Notes: a model not told the origin generated them from the letters alone. A stretch of 38,291 nucleotides of DNA from Leptolyngbyaceae cyanobacterium CSU_1_3 (GCA_012034655.1 JAAUOZ010000034.1:1-38291); one strand, 5' to 3'; counted from the stretch's first letter, positions 19,047 through 27,148 are shown. Program-made: numbers and translations.

Positions 19047-19928
19047 CTACTGAGCCTTGCGTTCACTGTGCGAAAACTTTTGCGAGTAGCTCCACATTGT
19101 ATTGTGCAACAGCATGGTGACAGTCATCGCACCTACGCCCCCCGGAACAGGCGTTAAATATCCTGCAACTTGCTGGACTGCATCAAAATCGACATCGCCG
19201 ACCAGACGACTTTTGCCTGTCGAGTCGGTAATACGATTGATGCCTACATCGATCACCACTGCACCCGGTTTAACCATTTCAGCCGTGACCAGGTTTTGAC
19301 AACCCACCGCCGCAATTAAAATATCTGCCCTTCGAGCGATCGCCGCCAAATCTTGAGAACGAGAATGGGCGATCGTCACCGTAGCATCTGCTTCTAGAAG
19401 CATGAGTGCGATAGGTTTCCCCACCAAAATACTACGCCCAATCACGACCGCTTGTTTGCCTTTACAAGCAATTTGATATTCTTCGAGCAGTCGCATCACC
19501 CCCGCAGGTGTGCAGCTTCTCAAGCCTGGTTCGCCGCGCATCAGCCGCCCCAGATTGACAGGATGCAAGCCATCTGCGTCTTTGTTGGGGTCAATTTCAT
19601 TCAGCAGAGCAACCGAGTCTAAATGATCGGGGAGAGGCAACTGTACGAGGATGCCATCCACTCGATCGTCCTGGTTGAGTTCTCGAATCGTCTGTGCCAG
19701 TTCTGCTTGCGTCGTCTCCGTCGGAAAATGTTTGCCAAAGGAGGCGATCCCCACTGCTAGGCATGCCCGCTCTTTGTTTTGCACATAGGCAGCACTAGCG
19801 GGATTGTCACCCACCATGAGCACTGCCAAACCGGGAGATCGACCATTCTCAGCCTGAAGGTGTTGCACCTGTTGGGCAAGTTCGGCCTGCATTTTTTGGG
19901 CGAGAGCTTTACCATCTAGTCGCTGCAT
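19047..19928 (-). CDS. folD: Methylenetetrahydrofolate dehydrogenase/cyclohydrolase FolD
   Basis: Bifunctional enzyme interconverting methylene-, methenyl- and formyl-tetrahydrofolate with NADP. The 293-residue protein is full length. Hallmarks: [24 protein letters not shown] with the catalytic YVxx[62 protein letters not shown] (NADP-binding) and [19 protein letters not shown] near the C-terminus. The start at ATG 19928 is clear from family alignment. Only 11 bases separate it from crtE. The folate donor it makes is used by ThyX, encoded at 2918-3640. Confidence 0.96.
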   Translation of the reverse strand: MQRLDGKALAQKMQAELAQQVQHLQAENGRSPGLAVLMVGDNPASAAYVQNKERACLAVGIASFGKHFPTETTQAELAQTIRELNQDDRVDGILVQLPLPDHLDSVALLNEIDPNKDADGLHPVNLGRLMRGEPGLRSCTPAGVMRLLEEYQIACKGKQAVVIGRSILVGKPIALMLLEADATVTIAHSRSQDLAAIARRADILIAAVGCQNLVTAEMVKPGAVVIDVGINRITDSTGKSRLVGDVDFDAVQQVAGYLTPVPGGVGAMTVTMLLHNTMWSYSQKFSHSERKAQ

Positions 19929-20240
19929 AGAGAAAAAGCCAGGGATGAAGGACGAAACTTGAGAGAAGTCTTTAGAATTAAAAGTGAAATTACTGAGTTA
20001 CATTTTTAGCAGATTGCTGGGCAAATTGCTGGGCAGATTATTCTGATTTGGCAGATTGTTGGGTAAATTGTTGGGCAGATTATTCTGATTGCTGTATTTG
20101 TGCGGATTGACATTTCATAGTTTCGCAGATTCGGACTACCTTTTGGTGGTCATTTTTGTGAGTCCTCAAAAGCTTGTTCTGTGTGAAGTTCGCGGGTGAT
20201 ATCTAGATCGCGGGTCAGAAGTCAATTTAGTAGGTTTTTT
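19929..20240. other. Divergent intergenic region between folD and the OB-fold lipoprotein gene
   Basis: 312 bases holding promoters for both directions. Its main feature is the 42-bp-period repeat at 20009-20090. No RNA gene is evident. Confidence 0.5.
20009..20090. repeat. Imperfect 40-bp direct repeat with internal 12-bp repeats
   Basis: A 40-base unit at 20009-20048 recurs at 20051-20090 with a few C/T changes, separated by TG. Each unit contains several copies of a GCAGATTGYTGGG / GCAAATTGYTGGG-like word. It lies upstream of both divergent genes. Confidence 0.85.
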
Positions 20241-20686
20241 ATGAAATCGCCTCTCTCCCTGGTTTTCTATGGACTTCTATATAGTCTGAGCTTTTCTGGT
20301 TTGCTTGTGGGCTGCGCTACGACGCGATCGTCTGAGCCAGTGCTTCAACCAGGGGCAATGCTGTCTATGCTGGATCTGAGCACTACCAAAATTGGTGACA
20401 TTCAGAAAAACAAAACTAACTATACGGTACGCTTGCAGGGCAAAATGGTTGCTCAAGCACCCCTGTTAGGGCAACGGGCCTTCGAGGTCAGGATGCCACG
20501 GGCAAAGTTTGGGTTGTCACTACTGAGACCCTACCAACGGTGGGCACTGAAGTAAAAGTGACAGGGAAGGTTCGCTATCAGAGTATTCTGTTGGATGGTA
20601 AAGAATCGGGTACGGTCTATGTCGAACAGCAGGGAGTTGTGGAAGTGATCCCTGCCGCTAAAACCAGTCTTTCTTCAACCTCATGA
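20241..20686 (+). CDS. OB-fold lipoprotein, one frameshift
   Basis: A predicted lipoprotein with an OB-fold nucleic-acid-binding-like domain. ATG 20241 (MKSPLSL) starts a signal peptide ending in the lipobox LLVGC. Then come KIGDIQKNKTNYTVRLQGKMV and LLGQRAFEV. At 20487-20489 one base is missing (GGTCAGG), and the first frame stops at 20555. The next frame continues QDATGKVWVVTTETLPTVGTEVKVTGKVRYQSI...GTVYVEQQ, the expected second half of this cyanobacterial family. It stops with a TGA that overlaps the next gene's ATG (ATGA at 20683-20686). That overlap independently supports the corrected frame. Corrected length is about 148 residues. Function is unknown; envelope location is inferred from the lipobox. 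Confidence 0.78.
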
Positions 20687-21144
20687 CTCGAATTGATCAC
20701 TTTGTGCCAGCAGTTGGGGAAGCTCGCCTCCAGGTTGCGATCGCCATCCTTTATCGGGAGGGCAAATTTTTGATGCAACTGCGGGATGAGGTTCCCAATA
20801 TTGTCTATCCCGGTCACTGGGGAATGTTTGGCGGACACCTCGACCCCGGCGAAACGCCAGAAATCGCCGTTCAGCGAGAATTGATCGAGGAGATTGGCTA
20901 TCACTTGCCGATCGTTCAAAAATTTGGCTGCTACGTCAACGATCGAGTGATTCGCCATGTCTTCTATGGGCCGCTCAAAGTTGAGTTAGATGAGTTGACC
21001 CTGATGGAAGGATGGGATATGGATCTTCTGACTCCGGAGGAGATTCGTCACGGGGTGCATTATTCCGATCGCGCTCAGCAGATCAAGCCGCTCACCGAAG
21101 GTTCTCAAGAAATTTTGCTAGACTTCATCGAGCAGACCTATTGA
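20683..21144 (+). CDS. NUDIX hydrolase
   Basis: A 153-residue NUDIX-family pyrophosphohydrolase that would cleave nucleoside diphosphates linked to another group; the substrate is unknown. The NUDIX box is complete: GHLDPGETPEIAVQRELIEE followed by IGY satisfies GX5EX7REUXEEXGU at about residues 49-71. VAIAILYREGKFLMQLRD and the Trp-Gly-Met-Phe-Gly stretch before the box are typical of MutT/DGP hydrolases. Its ATG overlaps the stop of the OB-fold gene, so it is translationally coupled to it. recG starts 38 bases downstream on the same strand and could be in the same transcript. Confidence 0.9.
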   Translation: MTRIDHFVPAVGEARLQVAIAILYREGKFLMQLRDEVPNIVYPGHWGMFGGHLDPGETPEIAVQRELIEEIGYHLPIVQKFGCYVNDRVIRHVFYGPLKVELDELTLMEGWDMDLLTPEEIRHGVHYSDRAQQIKPLTEGSQEILLDFIEQTY

Positions 21145-21182
21145 AAATAGGACAAACTATCTATTCTTAGCTCGACGATCGT

Positions 21183-23681
21183 ATGGATCTGGTGAAATTG
21201 CAGAAAGCGTTGTCTGTCGAAGCAGAGCACGGCTTCAACAACCTGGAGGGGAAACAATACCACTTCAATGAATTTCTGCGGCTCAATTTCAGCGAACCTG
21301 CGGCCGATCTGACCCTCGGCGATCGCCAAAAGTGCCAGGCGATCGCCGAGAAGTTTGCGGGTTACTCCGATCTAACCTTTTCGCAGCGACAGCATTTGGT
21401 GGCCGAGACGCGACGGTTTCTCTATCAAGTCCACAGAGATCGGCTGAAGGATGCCGAATCTGAGCAGGCGGCCCAATCTTCTGGCAAGCAATCTTCTGAA
21501 ACAACGACCCAGAGGCGATCGCTCTCTGCCAAATCTCTTACCAAAACGCCTCGATCGACTCCTCTAGCGAGCGATCGCTCCGTAACCCTTGACCAGTCAC
21601 TCACCTATCTGCAAGGAGTTGGCCCCAAAAGTGCCGAGAAGCTGGCAAAGCTGGGTCTGTTGACGGTGCACGATGTGCTCTATTACTACCCCCGCGACCA
21701 CATCGACTATGCCCGTCAGGTGACGATTCGAGAATTGCAAGTTGGGGAAACGGTGACACTGGTGGGAACGGTCAAAAGTTGTAGCTGTTTTACCAGCCCG
21801 CGCAACAGCAAATTGACGATCGTCGAACTCGTGATTCGTGACGCAACCGGGCAACTCAAAATCAGCCGATTCTTCGCCGGAACGCGCTACAGCAACCGAG
21901 GCTGGCAAGAGCAGCAAAAGCGCCAGTTTCCGGTAGGGGCAGCGATCGCTGCATCGGGCTTGGTCAAAGAGACAAAATTTGGTATGACCCTCGAAGATCC
22001 AGACCTAGAGATATTAGATCATTCTGGAGAATCTGATTCTTTGACCGTCGGGCGGATCATTCCGGTTTATCCGCTCACCGAGGGCGTGGGAGCCGATTTG
22101 GTCAGAAGAACCGTTGTCGCTTCCCTTCCGGCTGCCTCCCAACTCCAGGAAGCTTTGCCCCAAGGTCTGCGCGAACACTACGGGCTGATTGATCTGGCTC
22201 AGGCGATCGAGCAAATTCACTTTCCGAGTGACAGTGAAGCCTTGCAAGCGGCTCGACGGCGCTTGGTGTTTGACGAATTTTTCTATCTGCAACTGGGGCT
22301 ACTCAAACGGCGGCGAGAGCAACAGCAGATTCAGACAAGTGCTATTCTCGCGCCCCAGGGTGACTTGATTCGCCAATTTATGGAGGCTTTGCCTTTCCAA
22401 TTTACGGGGGCCCAGCAGCGCGTTGTCAACGATATTTTGAATGATCTCCAAAAGTCGAATGCGATGAATCGTCTAGTGCAGGGCGATGTGGGATCGGGTA
22501 AGACGGTGGTGGCGGTGGTGGCAATTTTGGCGGCGATCGAGGCGGGCTATCAGGCGGCGTTTATGGCTCCTACCGAAGTTTTGTCAGAGCAGCATTACCG
22601 AAAGTTGGTGGGCTGGTTCAATTTGTTGAATCTACCCGTGGAGTTGCTTACGGGTTCTACTAAAGCCGCCAAGCGGCGTGAAATTCATGCTCAACTCGAA
22701 ACTGGGCAGTTGCCGCTGCTCGTCGGTACGCACGCGCTGATTCAGGATACGGTTAACTTTCAGCGATTGGGTTTGTGTGTGATCGACGAGCAACATCGGT
22801 TTGGAGTCCAGCAGCGAGCACGACTTCAGCAAAAAGGCGAACATCCCCACGTTCTGACGATGACGGCGACTCCCATTCCGCGTACTCTGGCTTTGACGCT
22901 GCACGGCGACTTGGATGTGAGCCAAATTGACGAGCTACCCCCCGGCCGCAAAGCTATTAAAACTACGGCTCTCGTGGGCCGCGATCGTCCTCATGCCTAT
23001 GATCTGATTCGCCGCGAAATTGCCCAGGGTCGGCAGGTATATGTGGTGCTGCCGTTGGTTGAGGAGTCTGAAAAACTGGATCTGAAGTCGGCGATCGAAG
23101 AGCATCAAGAACTGCAAGAGAAGGTGTTTCCCGACTTCCAGGTTGGTTTGCTGCACGGACGCATGACTTCCGCCGAAAAAGATGCCGCGATTACCCAATT
23201 TCGCGACAACCAGACTCAGATTCTGGTCTCCACCACTGTGGTAGAAGTGGGGGTAGATGTACCTAATGCTACGGTGATGTTGATCGAACATGCCGATCGC
23301 TTTGGGTTGTCGCAATTACACCAGCTTCGGGGTCGGGTGGGTCGTGGTGCATCGCAATCATTTTGTTTGCTGATGAGTAGCTCTAAATCAGAAACGTCAC
23401 GCCAGCGTCTCAATGTTCTAGAGCAATCTCAAGATGGATTCTTTATTTCTGAAATGGATATGCGATTTCGGGGGCCGGGTGAAGTGTTGGGTATGCGGCA
23501 ATCGGGTTTGCCAGATTTTGCTCTAGCCAGTTTGCTCGAAGATCAGGAGGTGCTAGAAGTGGCCAGGGAAGCCGCAGAAAAAGCGATCGCCAAAGACCCC
23601 ACCCTCGATCGTTTTGCCGCTATGAAAGCCGAACTTGAATATCGCTACCGCCGACTCATGGGCGGTGCAATTTTGACATAG
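21183..23681 (+). CDS. recG: ATP-dependent DNA helicase RecG
   Basis: Superfamily 2 helicase that remodels stalled replication forks and branched DNA. The 832-residue protein is complete. Its N-terminal ~130 residues are a cyanobacterial extension, ending in a Ser/Thr/Gln-rich linker. YLQGVGPKSAEKLAKLGL and YYPRDHIDY open the RecG wedge region. The OB wedge domain spans ~150-300. Walker A GDVGSGKT is at ~434, IDEQHRFGVQQR (DEQH motif II) at ~532, TATPIPRTLALT is motif III, and QLRGRVGRG is motif VI. The C-terminal FALASLLED-x-LEVAREAAE helix is typical. There is no Shine-Dalgarno sequence. The stop codon lies inside a 14-bp tandem repeat, and two hairpins separate it from convergent lexA. Confidence 0.97.
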   Translation: MDLVKLQKALSVEAEHGFNNLEGKQYHFNEFLRLNFSEPAADLTLGDRQKCQAIAEKFAGYSDLTFSQRQHLVAETRRFLYQVHRDRLKDAESEQAAQSSGKQSSETTTQRRSLSAKSLTKTPRSTPLASDRSVTLDQSLTYLQGVGPKSAEKLAKLGLLTVHDVLYYYPRDHIDYARQVTIRELQVGETVTLVGTVKSCSCFTSPRNSKLTIVELVIRDATGQLKISRFFAGTRYSNRGWQEQQKRQFPVGAAIAASGLVKETKFGMTLEDPDLEILDHSGESDSLTVGRIIPVYPLTEGVGADLVRRTVVASLPAASQLQEALPQGLREHYGLIDLAQAIEQIHFPSDSEALQAARRRLVFDEFFYLQLGLLKRRREQQQIQTSAILAPQGDLIRQFMEALPFQFTGAQQRVVNDILNDLQKSNAMNRLVQGDVGSGKTVVAVVAILAAIEAGYQAAFMAPTEVLSEQHYRKLVGWFNLLNLPVELLTGSTKAAKRREIHAQLETGQLPLLVGTHALIQDTVNFQRLGLCVIDEQHRFGVQQRARLQQKGEHPHVLTMTATPIPRTLALTLHGDLDVSQIDELPPGRKAIKTTALVGRDRPHAYDLIRREIAQGRQVYVVLPLVEESEKLDLKSAIEEHQELQEKVFPDFQVGLLHGRMTSAEKDAAITQFRDNQTQILVSTTVVEVGVDVPNATVMLIEHADRFGLSQLHQLRGRVGRGASQSFCLLMSSSKSETSRQRLNVLEQSQDGFFISEMDMRFRGPGEVLGMRQSGLPDFALASLLEDQEVLEVAREAAEKAIAKDPTLDRFAAMKAELEYRYRRLMGGAILT

Positions 23682-23713
23682 AAAATTTGACATAGAAAAT
23701 TTGACATAGAAAA
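23672..23713. repeat. 14-bp tandem repeat, three exact copies, over the recG stop codon
   Basis: TTTGACATAGAAAA occurs at 23672-23685, 23686-23699 and 23700-23713. The first copy contains the recG stop (TAG, 23679-23681), so the duplication added no residues. Confidence 0.92.
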
Positions 23714-23740
23714 AGTCGGGAAAAATAAAATTCCCGACTT
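23713..23740 (-). terminator. Terminator of lexA (minus), also a hairpin past recG
   Basis: Perfect 10-bp stem AAGTCGGGAA (23713-23722) / TTCCCGACTT (23731-23740) with an 8-nt loop. Read on the minus strand it is followed by a run of five T, the classic form for terminating lexA. On the plus strand the tail is T-poor. Confidence 0.75.
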
Positions 23741-23775
23741 CTGAGTTGAGTCCCAAAAACGCTAAGGATTAAGGA

Positions 23776-23809
23776 AGAGCCACTCAAGGGTCAGGGCTTG
23801 AGTGGCTCT
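23776..23809. terminator. Second hairpin between recG and lexA
   Basis: Perfect 13-bp stem AGAGCCACTCAAG (23776-23788) / CTTGAGTGGCTCT (23797-23809), loop of 8 nt, symmetrical for both strands. A bidirectional terminator is the simplest reading, though neither side has a long T run. Confidence 0.6.
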
Positions 23810-23850
23810 ATATTCTGTTCTCGTACTTGCCCCTAGCTGGCGTTGATTAG

Positions 23851-24470
23851 CTAAAGCCGACCGTAACCTCGCCAAACGCCGACCAAAACACCCTCGATCG
23901 CAACTTGTGAGGCCGAAACTTCGGTGACAGGATAAAGGTCGCGATTGGAATTACCTGGCTCTAGAAAAACTTTGCTACCTTTTTCTGGAAATATTTGAGC
24001 GTGGTTTTGCCCTCCACTCTCGCCGCCACGATCGTCCCGTTCTTGATGGTTTTGGGATCGTCAGCAGGCTGCAAAATTACCACATCTCCATCGTCGATCA
24101 GGGCATCGATCATGCTGTGTCCGCGCACTTTGAGGGCAAAATGCTGCGGCTTGAGCAATAGGCTAGAGAGATCGAGATGTTCTACTTCACTATCTGGATA
24201 GGTTTCTACTAGACTGGTTGCCGCGATCGCCCCCAAGATAGGCACACCTTTGGGAGTAGATTGAAGCAGACGAATGGTGCGAGCTTGCCCTTCTGACCAG
24301 GCAATATAGCCCTTGTTTCGCAAATGCTCTAAACGACTCTGCACAGGCGCGGGAGACTTGAGATTCATCGCGGCCATCATCTGGCGAATAGAAGGAGAGT
24401 GCTGGTGCTGATGGATATATTCTGCCAGCCAGTCGTAAAGCTGTCTTTGCGCGTCAGTGAGGGATTCCAT
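23851..24470 (-). CDS. lexA: LexA-family repressor, one frameshift; altered self-cleavage site
   Basis: Winged-helix repressor with a C-terminal S24-type latent peptidase. Residues 1-65 form the DNA-binding domain (SPSIRQMMAAMNLKSPAPVQSRLEHLRNKGYI). The catalytic dyad is present: Ser119 in GHSM and Lys159 in TTLKYF. The cleavage bond, Ala84-Gly85 in E. coli, is Ala84-Thr85 here (ILGAIAATSL), so RecA-stimulated self-cleavage may be weak or lost. The frame breaks at 23978-23979 (one C missing on the plus strand; GGG to GG in the gene). The continuation GSKVFLEPGNSNRDLYPV...GVWRGYGRL stops at 23851, giving 206 residues as in the family. Two operator-like sites lie upstream, suggesting autoregulation. 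Cyanobacterial LexA proteins are known to differ in cleavability and in the genes they control. Confidence 0.9.
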
Positions 24471-24495
24471 AACAACATAAGTGGAGTAGGGTTTT

Positions 24496-24509
24496 AGAAC
24501 ATTTGTATC
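24496..24509 (-). promoter_or_regulatory. LexA-box-like operator, proximal
   Basis: AGAAC-ATTT-GTATC, 26 bases upstream of the lexA ATG. It matches the GAAC-N4-GTWC type of SOS box at seven of eight informative positions. Position next to a -10-like TATGAT fits autorepression. Confidence 0.55.
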
Positions 24510-24564
24510 ATACTGAATCTCGATCGTCCAGCCATCAGAAACTTATGTTTTAGATGATGTTCTA

Positions 24565-24578
24565 AGAACACTTGTATC
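24565..24578 (-). promoter_or_regulatory. LexA-box-like operator, distal
   Basis: AGAAC-ACTT-GTATC, 95 bases upstream of lexA. It is nearly identical to the proximal site (one change in the spacer) and overlaps a perfect inverted repeat TGTTCT-A-AGAACA at 24558-24570. The pair looks like a double operator. Confidence 0.5.
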
Positions 24579-24679
24579 ATGTTTTTGGCTAGTTTTTTAG
24601 AATATTAGAACAAAATTACGATTCAACCTTGAGGTTTTGCTAAAAGACGAGACGACAGCAGCCAAAGATTGCGCTAAGG

Positions 24680-24740
24680 TTCTCGACTTTTGGATCAATA
24701 CCCCCTAAAAATCTGGAGGCTTAACCCACCAAGTCGAGGA
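24680..24740. repeat. Hairpin element, copy A
   Basis: Stem TTCTCGACTT (24680-24689) / AAGTCGAGGA (24731-24740), 10 pairs with one G-T. The loop contains a 19-base core at 24691-24709 shared, with one change, by copy B at 26906-26965. It ends 58 bases before the methyltransferase ATG. The stem sequences differ between copies while pairing is kept. Confidence 0.65.
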
Positions 24741-24798
24741 TCTGGTTCCTCTGCAATAATGATTCTGTTGATCGAACGTTGTTTCTATTTTTTGATTT

Positions 24799-25730
24799 AT
24801 GGCTGCTGTTGAGTCCCCCCCTCGTTTTGCTTCTCGCGTCGTCACTCAAATTTTGGCGATCAAGCCGCTCTTTAATCTGGCGAAGCATCAGCCCGGCAGA
24901 TGATGATCAAGCGGGCAGAATCGATCGGGGTTGCCTGGGTGCAAAATGCAGAACGGCTGCGATCGCACGATTGGACGGCCGAATTTAGCCAGGTGAGCGA
25001 TCCCACATTGACCTATCCTGACTACTATCTGCGCCCCTTCCATGCCTACGACGAAGGCAATCTAGGCTGGGAACCTGCGATCGAGGTAGAATCTGCCGCC
25101 TATGCCGTCCATGCGCGCATCTGGCCGGATGCAGGCGCAGAAGGTGATTCTCGCTTGCGAAAAAGCTATCACGATCTCTTGCAGTCTCAGTTGCCCACTG
25201 TGCCCCAAGCTATGGTAGACCTGGGTTGTAGCGTGGGGATGAGCACCTTTGCCCTGCAAGAAGCCTTCCCCAACGCCCAGGTGACAGGTGTAGATTTATC
25301 GCCTTATTTTCTGGCGATCGCGCAATACAAAACTCAAGAAAGACGGCAGCACTCCCAGAAATTTTACGATCCCATTTGGGTACACGCTGCTGCCGAAGCA
25401 ACTGGTTTACGATCGGCTAGCTGCGATCTAGTATCTGCCTGTCTGATGTTTCATGAGTTACCAAGAACGGCCGCCGTGCAGGTTTTTCGAGAAGCGCATC
25501 GGCTGTTGCGTCCTGGTGGGCATCTGGCGATTATGGATATGAACCCCAAATCTGAAATTTATGCCAAAATGCCGCCCTATATTCTGACGCTGCTCAAAAG
25601 TACCGAGCCGTACATGGACGACTACTTTGGGTTTGATCTAGAAGGAGCGATCGCTCAAGCAGGGTTTACCGCCCCGATCGTCACTCCCAATACCCCTCGT
25701 CACCGCACCCTTATTGCTCGCAAACTCTAG
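24799..25730 (+). CDS. SAM-dependent class I methyltransferase, one frameshift
   Basis: A class I (Rossmann-fold) methyltransferase of unknown substrate, about 310 residues when corrected. The ATG frame at 24799 encodes MAAVESPPRFASRVVTQILAI...LFNLAKHQPG and hits TGA at 24901. One missing base at 24895-24897 (GGCAG for GGCCAG) joins it to MMIKRAESIGVAWVQNAE..., which runs to 25730. The SAM-binding motif I is MVDLGCSVGMSTFAL, with VTGVDLSPYFLAIA as the acidic strand. LRPGGHLAIMDMNP is the post-motif strand. LTYPDYYLRPFHAYDEGNL upstream is a conserved cyanobacterial signature. An open frame from 24900 alone would lack ~33 N-terminal residues. The break is at GGCC. It is convergent with exbD. 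Confidence 0.85.
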
Positions 25731-25757
25731 TTTTTTTAGAGAGCAAGTTTTTTGAGA

Positions 25758-26159
25758 TTAGGGCTGCTGGGTTGCGATCGCCAACCTCACCCCAGGAATC
25801 GTTCTGAGCCGATCCATTACCCTAATTACTTGCCCATGACTCGCGCGCTCGTCTGCGTTGACAATCACCTGCACCTGGCGACTTTTGCCCTTGAGTGCTC
25901 GAACTTGAGTTGCGAGATCCTTGAGTTGAGTCTTCTTGCGATTGATGGCCAGGTTGCCCTTTGGGTCGATCGTCAGGGTGATGGGCGCAGGCTGCTGGGT
26001 CTGCCCTGTGGCAGCACTTGGCAGATTGACGGGCAACCCTTGAGAGCGCGTCAAGAAAAGAGTTGACATGATGAAAAAGGTGAGCAACGCAAAAATGACA
26101 TCGATCATCGGCACGATGTAAATTTGCGGGGGTAGATCCGGCTCTTCAGGCAGGCGCAT
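25758..26159 (-). CDS. exbD: ExbD/TolR-family protein (second copy, intact)
   Basis: The 133-residue partner of the upstream exbB. A single N-terminal membrane helix contains the proton-path Asp (IVPMIDVIFALLTFFIMSTLF), followed by the LPVNLPSA segment and a periplasmic alpha/beta domain (ITLTIDPKGNLAINRKK, VQVIVNADERASHGQVIRVMDRL). Length is normal for ExbD. ATG 26159 is preceded by GAGG at 5 nt, and that site overlaps the exbB stop TGA (TGAGG), so translation is coupled. Unlike the first copy it has no Pro-rich tail and no frameshift. This pair is probably the functional motor of the two. The transport system it serves is not in the window. Confidence 0.95.
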   Translation of the reverse strand: MRLPEEPDLPPQIYIVPMIDVIFALLTFFIMSTLFLTRSQGLPVNLPSAATGQTQQPAPITLTIDPKGNLAINRKKTQLKDLATQVRALKGKSRQVQVIVNADERASHGQVIRVMDRLRTIPGVRLAIATQQP

Positions 26160-26166
26160 AGAAACC

Positions 26167-26790
26167 TCATTTTTCGTGGCGGCGACGGTAGAGCAATTCT
26201 AGCTGCCCGCCGTATTCTTGGATCAGTGCGATCTGGCGAATGTATAATCCCCGAAACGTGTTAGAAAACACCAAAGTCACGATCGCCACCACCAGCCCCG
26301 ATGCTGTCGAAATCAAGGCTTCGCTGATGCCACCTGTGACGTTTGCTGTGTCGGTTCCCCCGATGTTTCCCAGTTGCAGATTGGCGAAGGAATTAATCAG
26401 CCCTAAAACAGTTCCTAGCAAGCCGAGCAAAGGAGCCAGGCTGACGATCGTATCAAAAATATTATTAAAACGTTTGAGCAAGGGAATCTCTGCCTGAGAA
26501 GCACTTTCTAGAGCCAGTCGAAACTCTTCAGGGGTGGCTCCTTCAAGCTCTAGGGCAGCCGTAAAAATACGAGCGATCGGCAGATCGGTGTTCTGTTCTA
26601 GTGCCAAAAAAGCTGCTCTGGGGCTGCGTTTATAGAGCATCAGCACTTCTCGAATCATGCGATCGTGCCGCTTTGTCACCTTGACCCAAAAGAGCACCCG
26701 CTCAAAAATCAGCGCCACTGCCAAGATCGAAAACCCCAACAGCGGAAACATCACAATTCCGCCTGCGAGAAACCAATTAGTAGCCTGCAT
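26167..26790 (-). CDS. exbB: ExbB/TolQ/MotA-family proton-channel protein (second copy)
   Basis: Inner-membrane channel subunit of 207 residues. An N-terminal helix (VMFPLLGFSILAVALIFERVLFW) is followed by a cytoplasmic loop and the two conserved helices [18 protein letters not shown] and ISEALISTASGLVVAIVTLVF. It is close to the first ExbB (5583-6236) in layout, e.g. GGISEALISTASGL versus [14 protein letters not shown], so the two pairs are paralogues. The stop lies 7 bases before the exbD start. Hairpin element B sits in its upstream region (26906-26965). Confidence 0.95.
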   Translation of the reverse strand: MQATNWFLAGGIVMFPLLGFSILAVALIFERVLFWVKVTKRHDRMIREVLMLYKRSPRAAFLALEQNTDLPIARIFTAALELEGATPEEFRLALESASQAEIPLLKRFNNIFDTIVSLAPLLGLLGTVLGLINSFANLQLGNIGGTDTANVTGGISEALISTASGLVVAIVTLVFSNTFRGLYIRQIALIQEYGGQLELLYRRRHEK

Positions 26791-26905
26791 GTTGCCTTGA
26801 GCTAATAGAAGCAGGGTTTATTCTAATCCCTCGGTTGGTCGATTGCTACAGAAAAGCTGGCAAGGGGTGGAAACATTGCGAACCGACAGAATGACATCAT
26901 CTAGA

Positions 26906-26965
26906 TTCCCGACCTCTGGATCAACACCCCCTAAAGGTTTGCAGGCTCGATGCAGAGGTTGAGAA
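26906..26965. repeat. Hairpin element, copy B
   Basis: Stem TTCCCGACCTCTG (26906-26918) / CAGAGGTTGAGAA (26953-26965), 13 positions with one mismatch and one G-T. The loop-side core TGGATCAACACCCCCTAAA at 26917-26935 differs from copy A at one base. It lies upstream of exbB but in the opposite orientation relative to that gene, compared with copy A and its neighbour. Confidence 0.65.
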
Positions 26966-27025
26966 ACTTAGGTTTTTCTCGTATAGGCTTTATCTCTTAT
27001 TCGGCAGCGCCCAGTTTGAGCATCA

Positions 27026-27055
27026 CTGGGGCGATCGAGCAATATCTCGCCCCAG
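27026..27055. terminator. Perfect 9-bp hairpin upstream of exbB
   Basis: CTGGGGCGA (27026-27034) / TCGCCCCAG (27047-27055), 12-nt loop. It sits about 95 bases past the DUF2993 stop on the minus strand and may be its terminator. There is no T run, so this is tentative. Confidence 0.4.
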
Positions 27056-27148
27056 AGGGGTTGCCCTCCACTGTCAAGCCATATTTTAGCAAACATGCTC
27101 TAGGCATAGGTTAAGCGGCTTCCCCCACGATCGCCCGTTGCCTGTTTG

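Larger units (their letters stand above)
24471..24798. other. Divergent intergenic region between lexA and the methyltransferase gene
   Basis: 328 bases carrying two LexA-box-like sites on the lexA side and hairpin element A on the methyltransferase side. TATGAT (minus strand, about 24510) overlaps the nearer operator and could be the lexA -10 element. Confidence 0.55.
26791..27148. other. Intergenic region between DUF2993 gene and exbB
   Basis: 358 bases on the minus-strand path from the DUF2993 stop to exbB. It contains hairpin element B and a further 9-bp hairpin at 27026-27055. No coding sequence is supported. Confidence 0.5.
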
